DNA from: a virus
Length of the DNA: 64,000 bases
Virus record (IMG/VR): IMGVR_UViG_3300022220_000004
Span: 1-64,000 of that record
Strand: one strand, 5' to 3'
Shown: positions 57,574-63,634 of the stretch, piece after piece
How positions within the stretch are numbered: the stretch's first letter is position 1
Layout of the letters: the number at the start of each line of letters is the position of its first letter
The notes under the pieces: generated by a model
Told to the model about the DNA's origin: nothing
The model's database searches: none
Seen by the model: the letters and a program-made list of their open reading frames with translations, nothing else
Translations under genes and position numbers: made by a program

Positions 57574-58782
57574 TCACACTCCCATCTGCGCTAGTTCGGC
57601 TACTGCGTTGGCAGTGATGTCACTGCCGGCCGCTCGATTGTTCCTGCTCTGTGGCTTGCTGGCGTAGAACTGCAGGATCTGCGCCTCGCTTGGCAGGTCG
57701 CCGTTCGTTTCGTACAGCTTCTCCATCTTGTGAAGGTCGCCGGCGATGACCCGCAGGGTGTTGGCTGTTGACGTTGGTGAAACAATGTCAAAGGTCCAGG
57801 CGTCACCGAGTTCACGGCGTGCGTGCAGGACCTGCAGTCCCCATCGTGCCCGGCGTACCAGGACCGATGGCCAGGGCACAGTATTGTCCGGGGACGCAGC
57901 CTGTAGCGCTTCGCCGTAGGCCACGAGTCCCTGTACTATGCCATGCCGCCACTGGCCCACACCGTTGCGGGTCAGCGGCAGTGGTATCCCGAATAGTTCA
58001 GAGAATAGCAAGGCATAGGCGTAGATGTCGTGCCAGGTCAGACTGTACGGGAAGGTGATCCGCCGGCAATACTCCTGCCATCTCAGCTGGCGCCGGTCCA
58101 CGCTCTTGCCTGGCGCCTCGCTACCAACAGGGGACGCGATCTGTGCCCGCTGTTCAGCCGAAAGATCGTCAGGGTTACCGTCCAGGATCGTCTTTCCTGA
58201 TCGGTCCACAGCTGCTGAGTCAGGAAAGGCAGCATCCAGAACAGGCGCCGCTTTGGCGGCGCTTTTTTCTGTTGTATCCTCTGGAGTAGTCTCGTGTGAA
58301 GTCTCTGAAATAGTTTGCGGGTTTCCTGCATCCTTGGTTGCGGGTTCCCCTGGCTCAGTTTGCGGGTTTCCTGCATCCTTGGTTGCGGGTTTCCTGCTTT
58401 GTGGCGGGGTTTCATCTTTGGCTTGCTCGACCAGTAGCCTGGTCAGTTCCTGGTAGTTCACCTTGAACCACAGCCTGGCGGGTACACCTTTCAGCTTCTC
58501 TTTCAGCACCCCGAGTGCTACCAGCTTCTTTCTGATCCGCTCTTGCTGGCTGCGGGTCAGTGCCGTCTCGTGGTAGATCTCAGCCTGTGTCTTGGCCACA
58601 TAGTCAGGGTCCCAGGTGCCCTTGTCACCCCAGTACATGATCTGTCCCAGGAAGAGGGCGGCGCCAACATCGTCACCCAGTGCCCTGGCGAGCGCCGGGT
58701 GAAATGCCACGGGTCTGTCACCCAGGACAGACCAGACGGCTAGGGCGTCCTCACTCCACGTGCCGTTAGACGCTTTTGTCAT
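57574..58782 (-). CDS. Replication initiator-like winged-helix protein
   Basis: A 402-aa protein. Residues 1-130 form a winged-helix domain like phage replication proteins (GAALFLGQIMYWGDKG, KTQAEIYHETALTRSQQERIR, LGVLKEKLKGVPARLWFKVN). A disordered Thr/Lys/Pro linker (about 135-215) contains two copies of ATKDAGNPQT. The C-terminal domain (about 230-402) is helical, as in DnaD-like or loader-binding regions. ATG at 58782, after GGAAG. It is the second gene of the leftward operon. Confidence 0.7.
   Translation of the reverse strand: MTKASNGTWSEDALAVWSVLGDRPVAFHPALARALGDDVGAALFLGQIMYWGDKGTWDPDYVAKTQAEIYHETALTRSQQERIRKKLVALGVLKEKLKGVPARLWFKVNYQELTRLLVEQAKDETPPQSRKPATKDAGNPQTEPGEPATKDAGNPQTISETSHETTPEDTTEKSAAKAAPVLDAAFPDSAAVDRSGKTILDGNPDDLSAEQRAQIASPVGSEAPGKSVDRRQLRWQEYCRRITFPYSLTWHDIYAYALLFSELFGIPLPLTRNGVGQWRHGIVQGLVAYGEALQAASPDNTVPWPSVLVRRARWGLQVLHARRELGDAWTFDIVSPTSTANTLRVIAGDLHKMEKLYETNGDLPSEAQILQFYASKPQSRNNRAAGSDITANAVAELAQMGV
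58245..58268 (+). terminator. Rightward terminator-like hairpin inside a leftward gene
   Basis: GCGCCGC (58245-58251) pairs with GCGGCGC (58256-58262), loop TTTG, then six T on the plus strand. It lies in the linker-coding part of the initiator gene, so it may stop antisense RNA or be a by-product of Ala-Lys codons. Confidence 0.45.
58312..58391. repeat. 35-bp perfect direct repeat in initiator gene
   Basis: Identical 35-bp blocks at 58312-58346 and 58357-58391, offset by 45 bp (15 codons). They encode the two ATKDAGNPQT copies in the linker. A recent slippage duplication, or possible iterons if the initiator binds its own gene. Confidence 0.8.
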
Positions 58783-59137
58783 CGCTTCCATCCTTTTCAT
58801 CGCCGGCCGCATCGCCGTCATCGCCGGCCGCATCGTCCAAGTCGAATGGCGATCCAGGCGCTGTTTCAACCCGCCCGAGTGTGTAGCCGACCAACTGACC
58901 ACCCTTCTTGACCGGAACCATCGGCCCCTCGTGCTGTTCCTGGCTGTCGTCCTGCCAGGTGACTGTCCCACGTGCCCACAGCTGGCCCTCTTTCATCCAG
59001 GTTTCCTCTATCTCCAGGCTCTTGATCTGTGGGAGTTCTGCCACGTCCTCTTCCGTGGCGTGGTTGCCGAAGCCCTGCAACCGCCGTATAGCGCTTGCCA
59101 TTGCCTCGCCAGTTGTCGATCCATTGCCTTGCGCCAT
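58766..59137 (-). CDS. First gene of the leftward replication operon, 123 aa
   Basis: A protein with a helical start, a beta region (EIEETWMKEGQLWARGTVTW, GPMVPVKKGGQLVGYTLG) and an Asp/Gly-rich acidic tail (DDAAGDDGDAAGDEKDG), which is typical of DNA-mimic or single-strand-binding-type C-termini. Not recognised. ATG at 59137 follows AAAGGA. A long structured leader precedes it. Confidence 0.6.
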   Translation of the reverse strand: MAQGNGSTTGEAMASAIRRLQGFGNHATEEDVAELPQIKSLEIEETWMKEGQLWARGTVTWQDDSQEQHEGPMVPVKKGGQLVGYTLGRVETAPGSPFDLDDAAGDDGDAAGDEKDGSDDKSV

Positions 59138-59176
59138 TGCGATCCTTTCCGTGGTGGTGTGCCACAGGGGTAGAAA

Positions 59177-59265
59177 AGAGGGGACCTGTAGTCTGACCCG
59201 ATGTACGGTTTCTGGCGGATCACCCGACACCGTGAAGGCATCGGGTCAGACTGCAAGTCCCCTCT
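59177..59265 (-). promoter_or_regulatory. Long leader hairpin of the replication operon
   Basis: Arms 59177-59203 and 59239-59265 pair over 27 positions with one mismatch. An inner 5-bp stem (ACGGT 59205-59209 with ACCGT 59229-59233) extends it. On the minus strand the stem is followed by TTTTC, so it could act as a terminator. It lies between the promoter and the first gene, in the untranslated leader. The 5' end of the RNA (GGATCACC) can also pair with GGTGATCC in the loop. Confidence 0.8.
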
Positions 59266-59301
59266 ATTGTACGCACTCTTGCTGTCAGGTGATCCACTGG
59301 A

Positions 59302-59331
59302 ATTATACCACAAAGGCGTCAAACGTGTCAA
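59302..59331 (-). promoter_or_regulatory. Promoter of the leftward replication operon
   Basis: On the minus strand: TTGACA, 18-nt spacer, TATAAT, both boxes perfect. Predicted start near 59295, giving a leader of about 158 nt. It shares GTGGTATAATTC with the antisense promoter at 30634. Confidence 0.9.
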
Positions 59332-59335
59332 GTCC

Positions 59336-59351
59336 GTGATCGCTCGATCAC
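59336..59351. promoter_or_regulatory. Dyad operator GTGATCG-CT-CGATCAC
   Basis: A perfect 7-bp dyad with a 2-nt spacer, ending 4 nt upstream of the -35 box. GTGATC or GATCAC also occurs at 59290-59294 and 59218-59223, around the start site and in the leader loop. Looks like a regulator binding site. Confidence 0.6.
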
Positions 59352-59357
59352 AACAGG

Positions 59358-59380
59358 AAAAAGGCGGGGTCGCCCCCGCC
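59358..59380 (-). terminator. Terminator of the right gene array
   Basis: GGCGGGG (59363-59369) pairs with CCCCGCC (59374-59380), 4-nt loop, followed on the minus strand by TTTTTCC. It ends the transcript entering from the right, just before the replication promoter. Confidence 0.85.
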
Positions 59381-59399
59381 AGCCCCCTTTCCTGGTTTG

Positions 59400-59789
59400 C
59401 TATCCTGCCGCTGTGATGAAGGAGTCCGATCCGTCTTTGACATAACCGATGGATCGGAAGCCGTAATCTGCAACCTCGAACGCCTCACCGTCCGGTGAGA
59501 CAATGACATCTCCGATGCTCATGCTGGTGTGGTTGATGCCACGGCGCCGCAGCAGCGGCCTGGCCTCACCGTGTGGTGACCAGTTCATGCCCTGCATCTG
59601 GTTGTAGACCCACTGCAAGTTGGTGCAGTGCGCCCAGTCTTCACCCATCACGTCCCGCTTGTGGTTCTGGTGCGTGATGTACTCGTGCGTACCCCGCAGG
59701 TCTTCCGCTCTCAGGCCCAGGTCAGACATGAAAATGGGTTCCCGCCGGTACCAGATCTCGTACAGCCCGTACAGTATCCTGCCTGCCAT
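59400..59789 (-). CDS. Hypothetical protein, 129 aa
   Basis: Contains an N-terminal YGLYEIWYRREPIFMSDLGL, a His-rich middle (HEYITHQNHKRDV) and a beta-rich end (SIGDVIVSPDGEAFEVADYGF). The latter resembles a short conserved phage motif for a small beta domain. ATG at 59789 behind AAAGGGGG; the longer frame upstream lies in spacer DNA. Confidence 0.6.
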   Translation of the reverse strand: MAGRILYGLYEIWYRREPIFMSDLGLRAEDLRGTHEYITHQNHKRDVMGEDWAHCTNLQWVYNQMQGMNWSPHGEARPLLRRRGINHTSMSIGDVIVSPDGEAFEVADYGFRSIGYVKDGSDSFITAAG

Positions 59790-59814
59790 TTGTCCTACCC
59801 CCTTTGATAGTCGT

Positions 59815-59856
59815 GAGCCAGGCCGGTGCCGACTTGCTAGGCACCAGCAGTGGCTC
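59815..59856. other. Spacer hairpin before the 59400 gene
   Basis: Nested inverted repeats GAGCCA/TGGCTC (59815-59820, 59851-59856) and GGTGCC/GGCACC (59825-59830, 59840-59845). It lies between hairpin element copy 5 and the gene. Function unknown. Confidence 0.5.
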
Positions 59857-59898
59857 TTTGATTGTAGTAGCCGCTCACTTGAAGTGTAGCGCCTCAAA

Positions 59899-59940
59899 GG
59901 AATAACGCCTGACAGTCTGTAAAACTGTCAGGCGTCGTCT
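59899..59940 (-). repeat. Dispersed hairpin element, copy 5
   Basis: Stem of the common type, loop TCTGTAAAA on the plus strand. The outer end abuts the stop codon of the gene at 59939, so the hairpin begins at the end of the coding region. Confidence 0.85.
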
Positions 59941-60373
59941 AGTATTGCCGTCGTCCATTCCACAGCTGCCTTTCCCCTGGCGCCGGTTCCTTCATGGTGA
60001 AGCGGGTGACCGGCCGGTCATTGCTTATCGGCGCGAACACGGGGTGCCCTACGCTTTGCGCCGTGTTCAGGGTCAGTGTCGTGTCCAGGAGTGTCTTGCG
60101 CCAGATCCCAGGTGCCCACTGTGTGTCACCGGGATTCCATACCATGGTGAAGAGGTCGCCAGGTGCCAGGTCCCCAAAAGTTATGGCGGGCACGGTGAAG
60201 ATCTCTACGTCCACCAGCTGCCCCACGCCGGCCCAGTCATTGGTGCCGACCTTTCGTGCATTGGACACGATCCCAGGTTCCTCTGCCTTTTCCCAAACGC
60301 CGTCAAGGCGCCCGCCGGGAACGGTGAACAGTTCCCCATTCTCCAGATCCTTGAACTGCCAAAGTGAAGCCAT
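59939..60373 (-). CDS. Two-repeat small beta protein
   Basis: A 144-aa protein made of two similar halves: FKDLENGELFTVPGGRLDGVWEKA and FGDLAPGDLFTMVWNPGDTQW, each followed by a beta-rich tail. Such 'dL..Gd.F' modules occur in many phage early proteins and look like SH3-type folds. ATG start behind AGAGGGGGATG. Function unknown. Confidence 0.65.
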   Translation of the reverse strand: MASLWQFKDLENGELFTVPGGRLDGVWEKAEEPGIVSNARKVGTNDWAGVGQLVDVEIFTVPAITFGDLAPGDLFTMVWNPGDTQWAPGIWRKTLLDTTLTLNTAQSVGHPVFAPISNDRPVTRFTMKEPAPGERQLWNGRRQY

Positions 60374-60407
60374 GTTGCATCCCCCTCTCAGCGATTTGTC
60401 CTACATA

Positions 60408-60449
60408 GGAATAACGCCTGACAGCGTGTAAAACTGTCAGGTGCATTCC
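60408..60449 (-). repeat. Dispersed hairpin element, copy 6
   Basis: Inner 9 bp and core as in the others; the outer arm differs slightly (GGTGCATTCC). Loop CGTGTAAAA on the plus strand. Leader TATGTAGGACAAATC follows on the minus strand. Confidence 0.85.
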
Positions 60450-60463
60450 CTCTCAGTTGTGTT

Positions 60464-60503
60464 GCCAGCTACGTAACCCGCATGCGGTAAGCCTACAGCT
60501 GGC
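60464..60503. other. Structured spacer between copy 6 and the 60528 gene
   Basis: Outer GCCAGCT/AGCTGGC (60464-60470, 60497-60503) enclosing the palindrome CCGCATGCGG (60478-60487). It lies directly upstream of copy 6 in the leftward RNA, so the two hairpins may stack. Confidence 0.5.
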
Positions 60504-60527
60504 GGCTTATATCTGCGTGGCCAGTTA

Positions 60528-60914
60528 TCAGATCAGCTGTGAGAAGTCCAGCGCCGGTGTGGTGTGGATGCGCAACGTCGTTAGATGCCCGTGCGTTTCC
60601 ACGTCAGGCACACTGTGCACGGTGCAGTCACTGCCGCACATCATGCACGCTAGCCCGCCAGTCTCAGTGCCGGTCACGTCCTTTGCCTTCATCTGCCAGC
60701 GGATGCCGCCGGCGATGCCGTGCAGGTCGCCTTCCTCACTGCGCGAGATCTTGGGTTCCACCCCTGCTTCTCTGTGGACTTCCAGCACCCTTTCTGACTC
60801 TTGGTGCAGGGCAACCACGCAGTAGGTGCACAGGTAACCCCGTGCTAGGAAACTAAAGATCCTGCATTCCGACCCGATGGGTGTCCAGGGCAGATTTTTG
60901 AAGTTCACGCCCAT
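60528..60914 (-). CDS. Hypothetical protein with zinc ribbon, 128 aa
   Basis: Two Cys pairs far apart (LCTYC at about 28-32 and CMMC at about 91-94) could form one zinc site. N-terminal FKNLPWTPIGSECRIFSFLARGY. ATG at 60914 behind GAGGG. The longer frame reads through hairpin copy 7 and is rejected. Confidence 0.6.
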   Translation of the reverse strand: MGVNFKNLPWTPIGSECRIFSFLARGYLCTYCVVALHQESERVLEVHREAGVEPKISRSEEGDLHGIAGGIRWQMKAKDVTGTETGGLACMMCGSDCTVHSVPDVETHGHLTTLRIHTTPALDFSQLI

Positions 60915-60929
60915 GGTTTGTCCCTCACA

Positions 60930-60970
60930 GGAATAACGCCCGACAGCTTGTAAAACTGTCAGGCGTTTCC
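60930..60970 (-). repeat. Dispersed hairpin element, copy 7
   Basis: Common type stem; loop CTTGTAAAA on the plus strand. It lies 8 nt after the stop of the small frame at 60977. Confidence 0.9.
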
Positions 60971-60976
60971 TTGGCC

Positions 60977-61105
60977 TCACATCCCACTCCGCCACCCGGC
61001 CCGCCTGAAACTGCATCGAGTGGCAGTTCTCAGGGCTTCCCAAAGTCTGCGGGTTATAGTGACCCGACCCAGGTCACCAGGGCTAGCATTAGCACATGAT
61101 TGCAC
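60977..61105 (-). pseudogene. Small or broken cassette gene
   Basis: A 42-codon frame (contains DLGRVTITRRLWEALRTA) that ends just before hairpin copy 7, where cassette genes normally end. The start codon expected after GAGGGGGTGCAATC reads ATG TGC TAA in another frame, so the gene is either broken by a frameshift at its start or begins with a GTG inside the ribosome binding site. Confidence 0.35.
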
Positions 61106-61129
61106 CCCCTCAGTGTGTCGTTCTACAGG

Positions 61130-61172
61130 AAAAAGGCCCGGTGACGCCCGCCCCACAGCGAGCGCCACCGGG
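61130..61172 (-). terminator. Terminator-like hairpin in gene array
   Basis: CCCGGTG (61137-61143) pairs with CACCGGG (61166-61172); inner bases can pair further. TTTTTCC follows on the minus strand. It lies in the gap downstream of the 61225 gene. Confidence 0.6.
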
Positions 61173-61192
61173 TTGAGAGGGTTAGCACATAG

Positions 61193-61216
61193 GAAAAACG
61201 GGCCAGCACTTGGCCG
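61193..61216 (-). terminator. Terminator-like hairpin after the 61225 gene
   Basis: AACGGGCC and GGCCCGTT with an 11-nt loop, followed on the minus strand by TTTCC. Together with the next hairpin it makes a tandem pair. The plus strand between them reads GAGAGGGTTAGCACAT, like the start regions of late genes but without an ATG. Confidence 0.6.
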
Positions 61217-61224
61217 GCCCGTTC

Positions 61225-61626
61225 CTAGTTCTTGCTCTTCTCCACTATCGTGCGGATCGACCTGTCAATCTCTCCGTGGATGTCGGAGTACGTGCCGTTC
61301 CGCCACATGCTGTCAACCAGGACCCCGCGATCCACGTCCCACGAGAAGGCAAAGCGCTCCGCGATCTTGCCAAGTGCTTCTGCCCACTCTATGGCCAGCT
61401 TGCGTGTCCTCAGGTATGGCGTGCGATCCACGGCGTAGCCTGACTGAATGTGCGATACCGTCCAGCCGTTCGCGTTCACCGTGGGATCATCCAGCCGTGC
61501 GACCCTTGATACAGCCAGACCGGCAGGGATGTCGCCGCCGATGTAGCCCGGCCAGTCATCCGCCCGCTTGGTGCCGTCCAGCCAGTGTGTCATCTTGCTG
61601 AATGTAATCCGTTTCAGTTTGCCCAT
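61225..61626 (-). CDS. Hypothetical protein, 133 aa
   Basis: Basic N-terminus (KLKRITFSKMTHWLDGTKR), mixed alpha/beta, ends EIDRSIRTIVEKSK. Not recognised. ATG at 61626 behind GAGGGGGTGCACG, the standard cassette start. Confidence 0.6.
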   Translation of the reverse strand: MGKLKRITFSKMTHWLDGTKRADDWPGYIGGDIPAGLAVSRVARLDDPTVNANGWTVSHIQSGYAVDRTPYLRTRKLAIEWAEALGKIAERFAFSWDVDRGVLVDSMWRNGTYSDIHGEIDRSIRTIVEKSKN

Positions 61627-61657
61627 CGTGCACCCCCTCAGTGTATTGTCCCTCATA

Positions 61658-61697
61658 GGAATAACGCCCGACAGCTTGTAAAACTGTCAGGCGTTCC
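61658..61697 (-). repeat. Dispersed hairpin element, copy 8
   Basis: Common type stem, loop CTTGTAAAA on the plus strand; leader on the minus strand is TATGAGGGACAATAC, slightly changed. Confidence 0.9.
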
Positions 61698-61699
61698 GG

Positions 61700-62053
61700 T
61701 TACCAGTTCATTGGCTCGATCAAGATGTCGTCCGGCATGATGTCGATGTCCGGCAGTGGTTGCCAGGCGTAGCCGCCGCCTGTCTCGTAGTGTGAGGATG
61801 GCAGGTCCAGCATGTAGCCAGGACCGTCAGGGATCTCCACGACCAGCCAGGCGTGGTCATCACCGTCGTGGCCACCGTCCCGGAAGTCGAACCCGTGTTC
61901 TGCCAGCACTCCGCCGAAGGCCATTGCGATGGCGTCACATGCGCCGCCGGTGTCCCAGTCGTGATCGTCCAGCGCCTCTTGTGCAGCGCCCGCCAGCAGG
62001 GTGTTCAGGTTCAGCAGCTGCACAACCTTGTCCAGCCTATCAGTTCCGCTCAT
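61700..62053 (-). CDS. Hypothetical protein, possible papain/transglutaminase-like fold
   Basis: A 117-aa protein with GGACDAIAMAFGGVL, then DDHAWLVVEIPDG, then MLDLP. The order Cys (at a helix start), His-Ala-Trp, Asp is that of small papain- or transglutaminase-like phage proteins. Whether it is an active enzyme cannot be told. ATG behind GAGGGGGTGCAAGT. Confidence 0.5.
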   Translation of the reverse strand: MSGTDRLDKVVQLLNLNTLLAGAAQEALDDHDWDTGGACDAIAMAFGGVLAEHGFDFRDGGHDGDDHAWLVVEIPDGPGYMLDLPSSHYETGGGYAWQPLPDIDIMPDDILIEPMNW

Positions 62054-62085
62054 ACTTGCACCCCCTCAGTGATTTGTCCTACATA

Positions 62086-62124
62086 GGAAAAACGCCCGAC
62101 AGTCTGTAAAACTGTCAGGCGTTC
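62086..62124 (-). repeat. Dispersed hairpin element, copy 9
   Basis: Common type stem, loop TCTGTAAAA on the plus strand. It reads GGAAAAACG instead of GGAATAACG, so the minus strand has five T after the stem, the most terminator-like copy. Confidence 0.85.
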
Positions 62125-62132
62125 ACTGAGGT

Positions 62133-62312
62133 CTATGTTGCCCGTACCCGTGGAGACTTGGCGCCGCCAGTGTAGATGTACCACACTCTCCAGCCAGCAC
62201 CAAAGAGGGCAGTGTACTCTGTGACTTTTCCTCTTGCCTTTTCGTCGGTGTCCGCCCAGTCTATGGGAATGTACTCATCATCCCCACACCTGGCGCGGAT
62301 TTCATATTTCAT
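62133..62312 (-). CDS. Hypothetical protein, 59 aa
   Basis: A tiny beta-alpha-beta protein (KYEIRARCGDDEYIPIDW, ARGKVTEYTALFGAGWRVWYIY). The outline resembles small phage proteins of unknown role. ATG at 62312 follows GGGGGA. Confidence 0.6.
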   Translation of the reverse strand: MKYEIRARCGDDEYIPIDWADTDEKARGKVTEYTALFGAGWRVWYIYTGGAKSPRVRAT

Positions 62313-62360
62313 AGCCCGAGTCCCCCATTCCTTAGAGTTTTTGAGCAAAGGCCAACCCGC

Positions 62361-62456
62361 CTATGCGGCGCAGGTGTGACTGCCGCCCCGATACCCCCGC
62401 CACAGGCTGTGACTTGTCCCGCCAGCCAAGACCTGCCAGCTGTCCGAGTCCGCCAT
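62361..62456 (-). CDS. Possible 31-aa peptide gene
   Basis: A short frame starting MADSDSWQVLAGG, with AGGGG 6 nt before the ATG and a TGATG coupling to an 8-codon frame upstream. It sits in a cassette slot (62313-62493) that has no larger gene. It might also be the remains of a lost gene. Confidence 0.35.
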   Translation of the reverse strand: MADSDSWQVLAGGTSHSLWRGYRGGSHTCAA

Positions 62457-62493
62457 CAGTTGCCCCTGTGGTTCCGGGCCATTTGCCCTCATA

Positions 62494-62531
62494 GGAATAA
62501 CGCCTGACAGCGTGTAAAACTGTCAGGCGTT
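62494..62531 (-). repeat. Dispersed hairpin element, copy 10
   Basis: Common type stem with full Watson-Crick pairing, loop CGTGTAAAA on the plus strand; leader TATGAGGGCAAATGG on the minus strand. Confidence 0.9.
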
Positions 62532-62538
62532 CTGTTTC

Positions 62539-63081
62539 CTAGAAAGGCTGTTCTTTGGTGCTGTCCAGATTGGCCTGGTCCCATCCTGCCAGCCAGTTGG
62601 TAAAGATGGCCTCGTGGTAGGGCGGGTCATTGGTTTTGAGCATGTATTGCACATTCTCGTCCATGTAGGGCGCTCGCATCTTGCCCTCTTGGAACGCCGC
62701 CCGACCGGTGACCTTGGCCAGCTCTATGACCGCTTCCATGGCGTTCTCTACGTACTTTTGGCCAAGCAGAAGCTCGATGTACTCAGCGCTGTCCACGGCC
62801 CGATCTGCCAGCCTGGTCATGTAGTCGCGCACGTTCTGTAGCTCCACGACGGACAGGTCTACCGTCCGCTGCGAGATGTCCAGCGCCGGCCCGGTGAGGA
62901 TTTCCAGCGCACGGCTCTCCGTGATCGTGACTGCCTGGAAGAACTCAAGGTGTGCCTGGCACTCGCCGCAGTAGCTTTCCGCCTCTTCCGGCGCGTGCTC
63001 ATTGCAGTAGGCGCCGCCGCCGTAGTATGTGGCCTTGTCCGGTGACAATGCCTTGGTGCACACGTCACAGTAGACGCTCAT
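62539..63081 (-). CDS. Zinc-ribbon protein, 180 aa
   Basis: N-terminal Cys/His cluster: YCDVCTKAL, GAYCNEHAPEE, YCGECQAHLEFF, enough for two zinc ions. The rest is helical (LQNVRDYMTRLADRAVDSAEYIELL). Found in a cassette between copies 10 and 11. Similar 'Cys-rich head, helical tail' proteins occur in many phages; role unknown. Confidence 0.65.
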   Translation of the reverse strand: MSVYCDVCTKALSPDKATYYGGGAYCNEHAPEEAESYCGECQAHLEFFQAVTITESRALEILTGPALDISQRTVDLSVVELQNVRDYMTRLADRAVDSAEYIELLLGQKYVENAMEAVIELAKVTGRAAFQEGKMRAPYMDENVQYMLKTNDPPYHEAIFTNWLAGWDQANLDSTKEQPF

Positions 63082-63115
63082 GATTGTACCCCCTCTCAGT
63101 GATTTGTCCTACATA

Positions 63116-63155
63116 GGAATAACGCCTGACAGCGTGTAAAACTGTCAGGCGTTCC
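63116..63155 (-). repeat. Dispersed hairpin element, copy 11
   Basis: Common type stem with full Watson-Crick pairing, loop CGTGTAAAA on the plus strand. Leader on the minus strand: TATGTAGGACAAATCACTGAGAGG. Confidence 0.9.
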
Positions 63156-63158
63156 GTT

Positions 63159-63599
63159 TCACTCTTGCAGAGACAAGGCAGCTGCACCCATTGCGGGCAC
63201 GCCCGCCATGATCTTTTCCTTGGCGATGTCCAGTGTGCGCAGCCAGGCAGTTTTCACAGCTTCCATTGCCGGGCACCAGTCCGCAGTGCAGTCATCAGCG
63301 CCGCCATCAGGGCAGCGATCCTCACAGGCGCCATCCTCAAAGAGGGTCATGACGCTGACCATGATCCGCTGTGCCGTGGCTGCTTCCTGCTGCTTGATGG
63401 TTTCGCGTACCCGGCCGACCTCAGTTGCCCACACCTTGCCGTTGCTGTCTTTCACCAAGACCCGCCGCTCGCCGCCCAGGCCATCGCTCAGCATGCACCA
63501 GCCCAGGACCTTGATCAGCCTGCCGTCGTATCCCTGGATGCCAGGGTGTCGCCCCTGGTAGATCTTGCCTGCCAGGTCGCACTTGTCTTTGTCGCTCAT
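63159..63599 (-). CDS. Hypothetical protein, 146 aa
   Basis: A protein with a beta-rich start (GRLIKVLGWCM, ERRVLVKDSNGKVWATEVG) and a Cys-containing middle (ACEDRCPDGGADDCTADWCPAM). Not recognised. ATG behind a G-rich leader with nine consecutive G. Confidence 0.6.
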   Translation of the reverse strand: MSDKDKCDLAGKIYQGRHPGIQGYDGRLIKVLGWCMLSDGLGGERRVLVKDSNGKVWATEVGRVRETIKQQEAATAQRIMVSVMTLFEDGACEDRCPDGGADDCTADWCPAMEAVKTAWLRTLDIAKEKIMAGVPAMGAAALSLQE

Positions 63600-63634
63600 C
63601 GTGCACCCCCCCCCTCAGTGATTTGTCCTACATA

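Noticed and set aside
61700-62109. Rightward frames in the right gene array
   Set aside because: All are shadows of leftward genes or run through the hairpins without start signals.
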